A stretch of 64,000 nucleotides of DNA from JBGAPH01 sp046349955 (GTDB lineage: Bacteria > Planctomycetota > Planctomycetia > Pirellulales > JBGAPH01): the NCBI GenBank assembly GCA_046349955.1, contig JAXMBI010000002.1, positions 124,001 to 188,000 of the forward strand. The letters run 5' to 3'. Below, one piece after another: positions 1 through 8,333 of the stretch. Made by a program: the position numbers and the translations under genes. The stretch's first letter is position 1, and each line of letters opens with the position of its first letter. The notes under the pieces are model-generated. The model did not search any database and had not been told where the DNA came from. It saw only the letters and a list, made by a program, of their open reading frames with translations.

Positions 1-423
1 CCGAGGGGTCCGCGTCGAGACGATTCGGCTCGGGGGATTGGGAAAGAGAGGGAACGTGTCCCCGCGGGTGCTCGCGTTCCACTCAACGCAACAAGCTCCG
101 CCGCCCCCACTCCCACAGGAGAGGGGAGAAGGGCGCATTAAAAACCCGCCGATGTCGCCTTGTGCAGGCGTCCGTCGACGGGCCATCACGAACCGGTCCC
201 ACGAGTAGACCAAGTTCGCGTTCTTGTGTTGGCGAGCCCACCACAGGGGGCAGAACTGGATGGGCTCGCTTGGACTGGCGACTTTCGTCATCAGCCAAAG
301 GCCAACCAATTGCACGTGTCGTGCCAGACGCTCTTGGGCCGCAGAACCGCTCCGATTCGCCCGCTTTGCTTGTCTGCGTGCTTGCCGCGCAATCAACTCG
401 CGATCACCCTGGCAGCCCGCCGA
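1..423. other. Non-coding region with repeat fragments beyond the portal gene
   Basis: No convincing gene is seen. Open frames here are short, overlap on both strands and resemble nothing known. A 13-bp perfect inverted repeat (GGAGAGGGGAGAA at 118-130, complement at 432-444) brackets the stretch. The right copy lies inside the 3' end of the portal gene. The C/G-rich context of both copies looks like a dispersed planctomycete repeat rather than phage sequence, so the phage module may have been cut off here. Confidence 0.5.
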
Positions 424-1818
424 TCAAGCAGTTCTCCCCTCTCCCCGTGGTTGGGGGGCCGGGGGTGAGGGAATGCCATGCCGTCGATTCGCCTGCTCCT
501 GCTCATAGTCCAGCCCCAGCCGTTGACTCCACGTTTGGGGAGAAAGCACCCCCGCCTCGAACGCGATGCGGTGCGCCTCAGACTCCTTGAGCAGATCGCG
601 CACGTGCAGGCTCGGCCGCCCGACCTGAATCTCCACCTGCCGCCGCACGTCGGCCGGCAACCGCCCGGCGGCCGCCGCCTGGCCGATCACTCGCCACATC
701 ACGGCCAGGTCGTGTTGGGCCTGCTCCGCCTGCAAGCGGTCGAACATCTTGATCGCCGGCCCCTCGGCCACCATGGTCGAGGCGAAGTTGGCGTTCGAGG
801 CGTCCGAGGTGAGCATGAACTCCGGCATCACCAGCCGGCTGGCGATCGCCCGCAGTTCCGCCTGCAACACCTGCACGAAGCGTCCGGCGTCGATGCCAGC
901 GTCCGGGAAGTCGTAGTCGACCGCAGCGTCGACGTCGAGGATCGTGCCGGGCTCGATTCGTTGCGAGTATTGCGTGCGGCCGCTGGACGACACCGCCGTG
1001 TGATCGGCCTGCCCGGCCACGAACTGCTCGACGGTCGAGCGAGTCCGCCGCTGGTGTTTTCTTACCAGCGCGATCGCCGACTGGATTTCGGCCACCGCGC
1101 TCATGTTGCGGAGCAGCTTCTCGGCCCGCCGCAGATTCTTTCGCACGGGGTAGAACAGCGGCAGTCCGCGCTTCACGTTGCTATCGACCCCCAGCTTGCG
1201 GTGCTGGATCTCCGCGGCGTCGACCGGTTGGCCGTCAACGTAGTAGACGAGCCGGCGTTCGACGTCGCGCGGATCGACGCCAATGCCGAAGCTGGCGCTC
1301 GGATCCCCCGCCAGCCGGGCGGGCGTCGCCACTTGCCCCGGCTCGACGAAGCGCAGCTCGAGTTCTTCGGCCGCCGTGACAAAGAAGCGGAGGAACGCTT
1401 CGCCGTCGCGGTCGAGCCGGCGCACGATTTCCTGCTGCCGATGAGCCCATCCCGTGCGCTCGAAGAACTCGTCGAGCGTGCCTTGCACGCGCGCCAATAA
1501 ATCGGCGGCAACAGCCGCGCCTTTGCGGGGCGCAGCGCGATACGTATGCCCCGAGCCGACGATGTAGCTGATGCGGTTCTCATGGCCGTTGATGGCGAAC
1601 TCGTTGGTCGCCGCGAGCGCCCGGCACTGTGCGCGAATTTCTGCGAGCTGCGCTTCGCCCAGCGTTGGATCGGCGGCGACGCGTCCGCCTGCTGTGCCAG
1701 CGACCGGCAGCCAGGCCAACCCCTCGGCGTCGTCGAACCAGGCTTCACGCGGATCGACCAGGCTGTCCCACAAAGAATCGAGGGCTTCGCGCAGGCGGTG
1801 TTGGATGGGGAGGGACAT
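424..1818 (-). CDS. Phage portal protein, C-terminus probably replaced by a repeat
   Basis: This is a 464-residue protein read as a phage portal, the dodecameric ring through which the terminase pumps DNA into the head. Support is the overall sequence character (an N-terminal region around IVGSGHTYR, a central block ending RKNLRRAEKLLRNM, a late MPEFMLTSDASNANFASTMV stretch typical of portals) and its place downstream of the large terminase. The last 20 or so residues are Pro/Gly/Arg-rich and are encoded by a repeat-like C/G tract (about 427-475), so the native C-terminus is probably lost. No head, protease or tail genes follow before the window edge. It is separated from the terminase by a transposase gene. 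No clear Shine-Dalgarno precedes the ATG. Confidence 0.68.
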   Translation of the reverse strand: MSLPIQHRLREALDSLWDSLVDPREAWFDDAEGLAWLPVAGTAGGRVAADPTLGEAQLAEIRAQCRALAATNEFAINGHENRISYIVGSGHTYRAAPRKGAAVAADLLARVQGTLDEFFERTGWAHRQQEIVRRLDRDGEAFLRFFVTAAEELELRFVEPGQVATPARLAGDPSASFGIGVDPRDVERRLVYYVDGQPVDAAEIQHRKLGVDSNVKRGLPLFYPVRKNLRRAEKLLRNMSAVAEIQSAIALVRKHQRRTRSTVEQFVAGQADHTAVSSSGRTQYSQRIEPGTILDVDAAVDYDFPDAGIDAGRFVQVLQAELRAIASRLVMPEFMLTSDASNANFASTMVAEGPAIKMFDRLQAEQAQHDLAVMWRVIGQAAAAGRLPADVRRQVEIQVGRPSLHVRDLLKESEAHRIAFEAGVLSPQTWSQRLGLDYEQEQANRRHGIPSPPAPQPRGEGRTA

Positions 1819-1892
1819 GGGAGGGGTTCCTGTTTCATGAATTTCTGCAGCCGCGTAGGCTGGCCTGGCGAGTCACGCTGATGCGTCGGAGC

Positions 1893-2444
1893 TCACCGTG
1901 CCGTAGGCACGACTCGAAAATAGCCCCACGTTTCAACGTGGGGTCGCTCGTCTATCGGTACGGCCGAATGCGTGCCAGCGGCACGCATTGAAAACTCAGC
2001 CCCATACGTACCGCGGGTCGTAATCGATCCCATGTCGTGCAGGATTTCGAGAAACTCTTCTTGAAACGTCTTGCACCGGTGGTGTTCCGCTTGTGACGCG
2101 ATGTATGCCACGGTTGCGTCCACTTGCGACACACCCACGCTGAATCCTCCGTACCCCTGCTGCCAACGAAAATCATCGCGACCGACCGTTTCGTGAACCC
2201 AGCGTGAGGAACCGCCTTTCAGGAGTTGCAGGCCGCGCGAAAGAGGTATGTCTGCCGGCAAAGAGATCAACAGGTGGACATGATCCTCAACTCCGCCCAC
2301 TGCCAGCGCCTTCAGGCGATTGGCGCGCGCGATTCCGCCTAGGTAAGCCCATAGATCCGACTGGAACTCGGGCCGAATGGCAGGCCGGCGATCCTTCGTG
2401 CTGAAAACACAGTGAAAAAGGCTGCTCGTATAGGTATGGCTCAT
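1893..2444 (-). mobile_element. REP-associated tyrosine transposase (IS200/Y1 family)
   Basis: A 183-residue Y1 transposase of the RAYT/TnpA_REP type, a single-strand DNA nuclease acting on hairpins. The N-terminus YTSSLFHCVFSTKDRRPAI is the usual family opening. The HUH metal motif appears as HVHLLISL, and the expected nucleophile tyrosine lies in the WQQGYGGFSV stretch, followed by the YIASQAEHH helix. The C-terminal 40 residues run through the left-end hairpin of the element and terminate just outside it, so the tail (about PHVETWGYF onward) is partly element end sequence. It sits between the large terminase and portal genes in the same orientation and appears to have inserted there. Family assignment is firm; mobility is not shown. 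Confidence 0.88.
1915..1943 (-). repeat. Left-end REP-like hairpin of the transposase element
   Basis: Read on the minus strand this is an 8-bp stem CCCCACGT/ACGTGGGG with a TGAA loop, followed by CTATTTTCG. The tail and loop are identical to the right-end hairpin at 2495-2523 while the stem differs, and the two are in inverted orientation. This is the layout expected for a RAYT/REP pair. Confidence 0.75.
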
Positions 2445-2450
2445 TCTTCA

Positions 2451-2523
2451 TCGCGTCCCGCAGGGACGCGACCGGTTGGGTTAGTTGCCGTGGACCCCGC
2501 AGTGAACTGCAGGGCTATTTTCG
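2451..2523 (+). repeat. Right-end hairpins of the transposase element
   Basis: Two hairpins lie upstream of the transposase start. The first is a 9-bp perfect stem (TCGCGTCCC/GGGACGCGA, 2451-2471). The second (2495-2514) has stem CCCCGCAG/CTGCAGGG with one mismatch and a TGAA loop, followed by CTATTTTCG (2515-2523). The last 12 bases (GGGCTATTTTCG) form a perfect inverted repeat with 1915-1926. Confidence 0.72.
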
Positions 2524-2584
2524 GCAGTCGCTACCGCGACAGCACGAGTGCGAATCGGTACGCGACGCCCTCAAAGCAGAAATC

Positions 2585-4330
2585 TTACCCCACCAGCGTC
2601 AAGCGCTCGCCCAGGCCATCCCGCGGCGCTTGGGTTGCGGCCAGCTCTTCCGCCGCCAACCGCACGGCCATTTCCAGAGCGTCGGGGCCGTCGTCGTGGT
2701 CGCCGGTGGGGAAGTCGCGCAACTGGTCGACGAGTTGCTGCGTCGACGCCGAGCCCGCGCGGAACCGCAGGCGCCCGGCCGAAAGCAGCGGCCCCAGGCG
2801 GCGGATTCGCACGAGCTTGCTCGCCTGGTTGTCGAGCGCCGCCAGCCGCGCGCCATGCAAGCCGCGGCGGGTGAACTCCGCCGCCAGTTCGCCGCACAGC
2901 AGCTCCTGAAACTGTGTCGCCTCGACGCCGAACACTTCGGGGCGGAACCGCAGCCACAGTTCGACGCCGTCGGCCACGATCCGCGGCGTGGGCCGCCGCG
3001 CCAGGTCGGCCTCGACATACAATCGCCCGGCCGCGTCGACCGCTAAGAGCACAAAGGCCGAGTAGTCCCCCAACCGCCCTTCGCGCCCCTTGCTGGGGTC
3101 GAGCGCCATCACGCGCACCTGCGCGTCGCGCGGCCAGTCGTGGAACCACAGGTCGCCGTCGAAGTACGAATCGGGAAACTCGCATTCATCGGCGCCCAGC
3201 GGCCGCCCCTGCATCTCCCGCTCGAAGGCCACGCGTCCCGAGCTCACCTGCATGCACATCAGCGAGTAGAGATCGTCGCGCGCGGGCCAGAGCAGCTCGG
3301 CGCCTTCGTCCATCGCAGCGCGGTTCGACAAGTAAAAACGCTTGGCGGCCGCCAGGCGATTGCGGCGGTCGAGGTCGCAGTAGATGCTCCGCCAATCGTC
3401 CCAGAGAGCTTGGGAGCTCGGCCACGCGAGCACGGCCGGAAACACGCGGGCTGTCCAGCCGGGGGCGTTCGCCAGTTCCGGCGCCAACGCCTCGCGGTGC
3501 AGCGCGGTGCCGAGATGGACGATGTTCGTGCGCCGGTCGCCCGCTTTGAGCAGCATGCCGTGGAACCAGGCTCGCAGCCGCGAGCGCTGTTCGGCAGCCA
3601 GCACTTGCCGGTCGTTTTGCAGATCATCGCAAACGATGAGCGACGGCCGGTGCGGGCCGTGCCGGCGCCCGCGCAACCGCTGGCCGACGCCAAAGGCCTC
3701 GATCGCCACGCCACTGGGAAGCACGATGCTGGCCGCTCGCCACGTGGCGCCGCGTCCCGTGGCAGCGGGATACTCTTCGGCCAGTCGCTCGTTCTCCGTC
3801 AGCTCCGCTTTGATGTTTTCGAGATGGAGCGCCGCTTGCTGCCGCGTGTCGGAGACGATCCAAACATACGGCTCCTCGAGTTCGAGCGCGGCATACAGCA
3901 CGTACGCGAGCGTGACGAGCGTCGACTTGGCGCCGCCACGCGGACCTACGACGTTCAGCAGTGCGCCGCGCTCCGAGTGACTGCGCTCGAGTTCGGCCGC
4001 CAGCCAGCGATGCATGGCCGAGGGCTCACAACGCAGATGACGCGGAAGGAAGGATTGCGCCCACTGCAGGAAGCGCTCGCCCGGCGGCAGCGCCGCCTCG
4101 GCCGCCTGACGCTCGCGATTGCGCCGCGATACGAGCTGCGCCAAGTTGCGCGCCAGGCCGGCGACCACCAGCGGCGACAGTCCGCCGGGCTCGGTGTGCA
4201 GTTGGAGCGTCACAGGGTCCTTCGTCTTTGCGAGGAGTGCATTGTTCAGCGAATTGTCAGCCGGCTGACGCCGGCCGCTCGCCGGGGCCGTTGGCGAAGG
4301 GGCAACGGTGGAGGCGCGGTTCTCCGTCAC
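2585..4330 (-). CDS. Phage terminase large subunit
   Basis: A 581-residue DNA-packaging motor with an N-terminal ATPase and C-terminal nuclease. Walker A is GPRGGAKST at residues 129-137. Walker B is LIVCDD at 231-236, preceded by the conserved RLRGRRHGPHRP stretch. The first nuclease acidic residue is in MALDPSKG (Asp411), and a late DDGPDALEMAV segment matches the last nuclease aspartate. The start chosen is GTG at 4330 because it overlaps the TGA of the upstream small terminase gene (4-base GTGA coupling). The open frame extends 30 codons further upstream but overlaps that gene. Length and motifs suggest an intact gene even though downstream structural genes are missing. Confidence 0.9.
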   Translation of the reverse strand: MTENRASTVAPSPTAPASGRRQPADNSLNNALLAKTKDPVTLQLHTEPGGLSPLVVAGLARNLAQLVSRRNRERQAAEAALPPGERFLQWAQSFLPRHLRCEPSAMHRWLAAELERSHSERGALLNVVGPRGGAKSTLVTLAYVLYAALELEEPYVWIVSDTRQQAALHLENIKAELTENERLAEEYPAATGRGATWRAASIVLPSGVAIEAFGVGQRLRGRRHGPHRPSLIVCDDLQNDRQVLAAEQRSRLRAWFHGMLLKAGDRRTNIVHLGTALHREALAPELANAPGWTARVFPAVLAWPSSQALWDDWRSIYCDLDRRNRLAAAKRFYLSNRAAMDEGAELLWPARDDLYSLMCMQVSSGRVAFEREMQGRPLGADECEFPDSYFDGDLWFHDWPRDAQVRVMALDPSKGREGRLGDYSAFVLLAVDAAGRLYVEADLARRPTPRIVADGVELWLRFRPEVFGVEATQFQELLCGELAAEFTRRGLHGARLAALDNQASKLVRIRRLGPLLSAGRLRFRAGSASTQQLVDQLRDFPTGDHDDGPDALEMAVRLAAEELAATQAPRDGLGERLTLVG

Positions 4331-4758
4331 TTTCCGCCGCGCGGGGTCAGCTTGCGTCCCAGCTTCGTCAGGGCGGCCTGCACCCGGCGGCGGTCGGCGG
4401 GCGATTGCACCTCGTTGCACACGACATCGGCTACTTGGCCCAGGATGTCGGCCAGCCGCTCAGCGGTGATTGACGTCGCCGCGCGGCGGCCGTAGCGTTC
4501 GGGGAACATTCGCTCCAAAATCCAGGCCGATGCCCGCCAGTTCTTCTTGCCGCCGGTTTCGATGTTCGTCAGATGCACCACTTCGAGCTGCGCCTCGGCC
4601 CGCTGCAACCGCGTGGCGAAGGCGGCGTCGCGGCGGGCATGGCGGCGAATCGTCTCCGGCGAGCACTCGACATACCGCGCGGCCGTCCGCCGCGAGCCCC
4701 CGACCGCCACGATGGCGGCGATCTCGCGCTTCTTGAACTCGTCGAGCTTTGCGGCCAT
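4327..4758 (-). CDS. Terminase small-subunit-like DNA-binding protein
   Basis: A 143-residue basic protein with an N-terminal helix-turn-helix (about residues 8-40, IAAIVAVGGSRRTAARYVECSPETIRR), a connecting helix rich in charged residues and a variable C-terminus. This is the build of small terminase subunits, which recognise the packaging site and hand DNA to the large subunit. Position directly upstream of, and translationally coupled to, the large terminase gene is the main argument. Sequence alone would also allow a generic resolvase-like HTH protein. Confidence 0.65.
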   Translation of the reverse strand: MAAKLDEFKKREIAAIVAVGGSRRTAARYVECSPETIRRHARRDAAFATRLQRAEAQLEVVHLTNIETGGKKNWRASAWILERMFPERYGRRAATSITAERLADILGQVADVVCNEVQSPADRRRVQAALTKLGRKLTPRGGK

Positions 4759-4821
4759 GCAAGCGCCAGGTACTAGTGCGAAGGAGGATGCAGCCGAGCT
4801 GACGCGGGAGCGACGGGCCGC

Positions 4822-6015
4822 TCAACGCGGCGGTCCCAGATACTCGAACGAGGCGATCGTGCGGCCGGGGGCGCCGCGATAGTTGTGAACGAACGTCGGC
4901 CGCCGCCGGCTGCCTGGCTTGCGTAGCGACACCGTGCGCCACCGCGGCGACCGGCTGCAATGGGCCACGACGCTGGGATGCGCGGCCGCCAGGTTCATCC
5001 GCAGTCCCTGCGCGAGATACTCATCTCCCACGCACTCGGCCAGCCGCAGACCGATTCCCAGACCTTGATAGTCTGGCAGAGTCACCAGCCGCGTGATCCG
5101 CCAGTGGCCGCGGCGCCCGATGACCGGCAGCGTGGCGCAAAAGGCGACGGGCTCGTTCTCCCAGGCAGCCAGGTAGCACCTCGCAGACCGTGCCAGTTCG
5201 CCGCTCAAATAGTGATGACGCGCGAAGCCGCGCCACAGCTCGCGCCGGCACCGCGCCACTTCCAATTCGATAGGCGGTCGCCGAAGCCCCCTCCCGGCGA
5301 CGCAGCCCGTCGCCATGTCGATGGTCCAGTCAGGCTCGAGCCACGCGGCCACATCGTAGTGGCAGGTCACCGCCACGAAGCGGCAGCGCACGCGACCGCT
5401 GCGAATCGCCTTGGCGACGGCTGCCGAGCCGATGCGGGCCACGGTGCGGTCGACCACGCTCGTGAACTCGTCGACCGCCACCAGGGAAAAGGGGCCGGTC
5501 GCAGGACTTTCCAGCCCCACCGCCAACGCCCGCGCCAAGTCGCAGCGGAACCGCTGCCCTCCGCTGAGCACGTGATAGGGCTTGATCCAGGCGGGCGGCG
5601 AGCCGAAGCCGACGCTGGTGAGCAACTCGGTGATCCGTTTGATCGGCAGCTCGCCAAAGCCGTCGATCACGGCCGCGTCGCGCGGCCACTCGAACGTCGC
5701 TTGCAGGCGGTCGCCGAAGAGCTCGCGGGCCACCACGGACTTGCCGCTCCCCGAGGGCCCCACGATCAGGCCGACGCGCCAATCGGCCTCGAGATCGGGC
5801 AACTCGACGTCGAACCGTTCCTCGGCCCGCTCGGAGAGCGGCACGTCGAACAGCCCGGCGACCTGCTCGACGCGGAAGGATCGCTGCACCGGGCAGGAGA
5901 CGGCGAGAACGAGCGGCGAGCGGGGAGCTGATTGCTGGAAGTCACCAGGCGAATGCGTCTGCTCACTCCCCGCTCCCGGCTCCCCACTCCCAGCTACAAC
6001 GTAATCGCCCGGCAT
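4822..6015 (-). CDS. ABC-type ATPase fused to a GNAT acetyltransferase domain
   Basis: A 397-residue two-domain protein. Residues 70-240 form an ABC ATPase without transmembrane part: Walker A GPSGSGKS at 86-93, signature LSGGQRFRCDLARAL near 150, Walker B SLVAVDEFTS near 175 and a switch His in VTCHYD. Residues 250-397 resemble a GNAT fold, with HHYLSG, the acetyl-CoA loop around LVTLPDYQGLGIGLRL and a C-terminal FVHNYRG segment. It overlaps the ParB-like gene by about 22 bases and precedes the terminase genes in the same direction. The function is not known. A soluble ABC/GNAT protein inside a packaging module suggests DNA or protein modification before packaging (inference). The N-terminal 35 residues are low-complexity and look repeat-derived. 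Confidence 0.75.
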   Translation of the reverse strand: MPGDYVVAGSGEPGAGSEQTHSPGDFQQSAPRSPLVLAVSCPVQRSFRVEQVAGLFDVPLSERAEERFDVELPDLEADWRVGLIVGPSGSGKSVVARELFGDRLQATFEWPRDAAVIDGFGELPIKRITELLTSVGFGSPPAWIKPYHVLSGGQRFRCDLARALAVGLESPATGPFSLVAVDEFTSVVDRTVARIGSAAVAKAIRSGRVRCRFVAVTCHYDVAAWLEPDWTIDMATGCVAGRGLRRPPIELEVARCRRELWRGFARHHYLSGELARSARCYLAAWENEPVAFCATLPVIGRRGHWRITRLVTLPDYQGLGIGLRLAECVGDEYLAQGLRMNLAAAHPSVVAHCSRSPRWRTVSLRKPGSRRRPTFVHNYRGAPGRTIASFEYLGPPR

Positions 6016-6551
6016 CGCCGCCCCTCTGCCGTGAGCCGCTCGAAGACCTCGCGCTGTTCCGCTTCATCGCCGCACTCGACAAGCACCTGAAATGTTTCGG
6101 CCAGGTTGGGCTCGCGGCAGGCATGATCCGCGTCGGCCAGCAACTCTCCGCGCTCCGCGCTGAGTTGCGCGAGGAATTCGCGCACGGCGCTGCTCTGCGC
6201 CTGCGTGGCCGCCAAGAGCGCATCGAGGGCCGCGTCGTCGCGGCCGGCCAGGTTCGTCAGCGGATCGAGCGTGGCGAGCAGCAGATCGGCCTCGGCTTCG
6301 CTCACGTCCACGACCAGCACCGGCACTTCGGCCTCGGGTGTCGTTTCCGCCCGCAAATGCCCATCGATCAGTTCGAGGCCGCCGTCGGGGAGTTCGCGGG
6401 CCAAGAGCGCGTCGGCATAGCCAACTTCGGCCAGCAGCCCCCGCAGCGCGTCGCGTTGCCCCTCCGGGTGGGTGCGCCAGTTCTTGGGGTTCGGCCGAAG
6501 GTCGGCGGCCTTGACCCGACGCAACTCCTTCACTCGATCGCGAATCTGCAT
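5994..6551 (-). CDS. ParB-like N-terminal domain protein
   Basis: A 185-residue protein with a ParB/sulfiredoxin-type domain over residues 10-90. The diagnostic LIDGHLRAE motif (a variant of the GxxR nucleotide-binding box) follows an NPKNWRTHPEGQ segment. The C-terminal half is helical and ends in a charged segment. The start chosen is ATG at 6551 because GGAGG lies 10 bases upstream; an in-frame ATG at 6578 lacks this. Such short ParB-domain proteins occur in phage and plasmid modules as CTPase or nuclease-like DNA-binding factors. It is the first gene of the packaging cluster. Confidence 0.75.
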   Translation of the reverse strand: MQIRDRVKELRRVKAADLRPNPKNWRTHPEGQRDALRGLLAEVGYADALLARELPDGGLELIDGHLRAETTPEAEVPVLVVDVSEAEADLLLATLDPLTNLAGRDDAALDALLAATQAQSSAVREFLAQLSAERGELLADADHACREPNLAETFQVLVECGDEAEQREVFERLTAEGRRCRAITL

Positions 6552-6819
6552 CTTTTCCGCCCCTCCGATCGGCTGCATCCGATAAGGCCGATCCTAGCGC
6601 GTGCGCTGGCCCAATTTCAAGCGCGTTTCCGCGAACAGAAGCTGTTGCTGGGGCCAACCTCCCAATGCCGAAATCGCGCTCGGCCGGTCCTTGCCGCTCC
6701 GCCAAGGGCGGTAGCCCCAGCGGCCCAAGCAAGCTAGAGTTTGTCAGGTTTTGACGGCTTTCCTCACCGGCCATGAAGCGCCGCGCGACGCCTTCCCCGC
6801 TCCTCCGCTTCCCGCACGC

Positions 6820-8313
6820 ATGAAAACGCAGCAGTTCCTCGCCCACCACGGCATCGCGGTCAATCCGTTTGCCGAGGAGGATGCGCAAACCGATCCGGTC
6901 TTCAAGGACCACTGCATCGGAAGCACCTATCATCCGACCTGGGACAAGGTGTTCGGCAACCCGGCCGAGCCCTCGACCTCGATCGTGTTCGGCGAGAAGG
7001 GGGCCGGCAAAACGGCCATGCGGCTGCAAATCGCCCGCCATCTGGCGGCCTACAACGACACGCATCCCGATGCCCGCGTGTTCGTGATCGAATACGACGA
7101 CTTCAATCCGTTCCTCGATCGCTTTCGCGACAAGCTGGGCGCCCGTGCACGCCGGCAGGACCGCATGCTCGGGCAATGGAAGCTGTGGGATCACATGGAC
7201 GCGATCCTCTCGCTCGGCGTCACGGACCTGATCGACCGCATTCTGCCTGGCGGCAATGCGCCTGAAGAGCGCGTGGGAGAAGATCGTCTGCGGCGGCTCG
7301 ACCGCGCCCAGGCCCGCGACCTATTGCTGTTGGCCGCCTGCTACGACGCCTCGTCCTCAGGCACGGCCCGCGGCCGCTGGAACCGACTGCGGCAGCGGCT
7401 GCGGTTCGGCGTGTGGCAAGCGCGGTGGGACCTGGCCGTGGGCGCTTTGGGAACGGCGCTCGGAGTCGGGCTGATCGTGTGGCTGGCCATGACGAGCCGT
7501 ACCGAGTGGCTGAAGTGGCCTTGGCTGTACCTCGTGCTCCTTGTCGGCTGGATTCCCTGGGCGCTCCGCTCGCTCGCGCGGTGGTGGCTCGCCCGTGGCA
7601 TCGTGCGCCGCGTGCGGACCGGCAACCGGAGCGTGCGGCCGCTCCATAAGATCCTCATGGGCTTCAAGAGCGCCGATCTCGAGAGCCAACCGCTGCCGAC
7701 CAAAGACCGCACCGACGACCGCTATGAACTGCTCGGTAAGTTCCAGGGGCTGTTGCGGGCGCTCGGCTACGCCGGCATCGTAGTGCTCGTCGACCGCGTC
7801 GATGAGCCTTACCTGATCAACGGTTCGACCGAACAGATGCGGGCCTTGCTCTGGCCCATGCTCGACAACAAATTCCTCAAGAACCCTGGCATCGGCTTCA
7901 AGCTCCTGCTGCCGGTCGAATTGGCGCAGTTCATCGAACGCGAGGACCGCGACTTCTATCAGCGGGCTCGCCTCGACAAGCAGAATCTCATTCCGTCGCT
8001 CGACTGGACGGGCGAGGCGCTGTTCGACGTGGCCAATGCCCGCATCAAGGCCTGCGCCGAGCCGGGCAAGAAGCCGAGCCTGCGCGAACTCTTCGACCCG
8101 GCGATCAGCGACCGCCGCTTGATCGAGGCGCTGCGCAGCCTGCGGGTGCCGCGGCACATGTTCAAGTTCATGTACCGGCTCTTGGTGACGCACTGCAACG
8201 CCCACACCGACCAAGAGCCGGTGTGGCAGATTCCGGCCGATCGTTTCGAATCGGTGCTGGCGGTGTTCAACCGCGACCAAGACTTGGTCGACCGTGGGCT
8301 CCGCGCCGGCTAA
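6820..8313 (+). CDS. KAP-family-like P-loop NTPase with two membrane helices
   Basis: A 497-residue protein. Walker A is GEKGAGKT at residues 58-65 and a Walker B-like strand IVVLVDRVDEP lies near 320-330. Between them sit two hydrophobic helices (about 204-224 and 233-252). A transmembrane pair inserted between Walker A and B is the hallmark of KAP NTPases, some of which act in phage exclusion. The start chosen is ATG at 6820 (MKTQQFLAHHG); the frame opens earlier with TTG at 6751. It is transcribed divergently from the phage remnant and convergently with the gene at 8334, so it appears monocistronic. Partners and substrate are unknown. Confidence 0.65.
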   Translation: MKTQQFLAHHGIAVNPFAEEDAQTDPVFKDHCIGSTYHPTWDKVFGNPAEPSTSIVFGEKGAGKTAMRLQIARHLAAYNDTHPDARVFVIEYDDFNPFLDRFRDKLGARARRQDRMLGQWKLWDHMDAILSLGVTDLIDRILPGGNAPEERVGEDRLRRLDRAQARDLLLLAACYDASSSGTARGRWNRLRQRLRFGVWQARWDLAVGALGTALGVGLIVWLAMTSRTEWLKWPWLYLVLLVGWIPWALRSLARWWLARGIVRRVRTGNRSVRPLHKILMGFKSADLESQPLPTKDRTDDRYELLGKFQGLLRALGYAGIVVLVDRVDEPYLINGSTEQMRALLWPMLDNKFLKNPGIGFKLLLPVELAQFIEREDRDFYQRARLDKQNLIPSLDWTGEALFDVANARIKACAEPGKKPSLRELFDPAISDRRLIEALRSLRVPRHMFKFMYRLLVTHCNAHTDQEPVWQIPADRFESVLAVFNRDQDLVDRGLRAG

Positions 8314-8333
8314 CCCATACACGCGCCGGCGGT

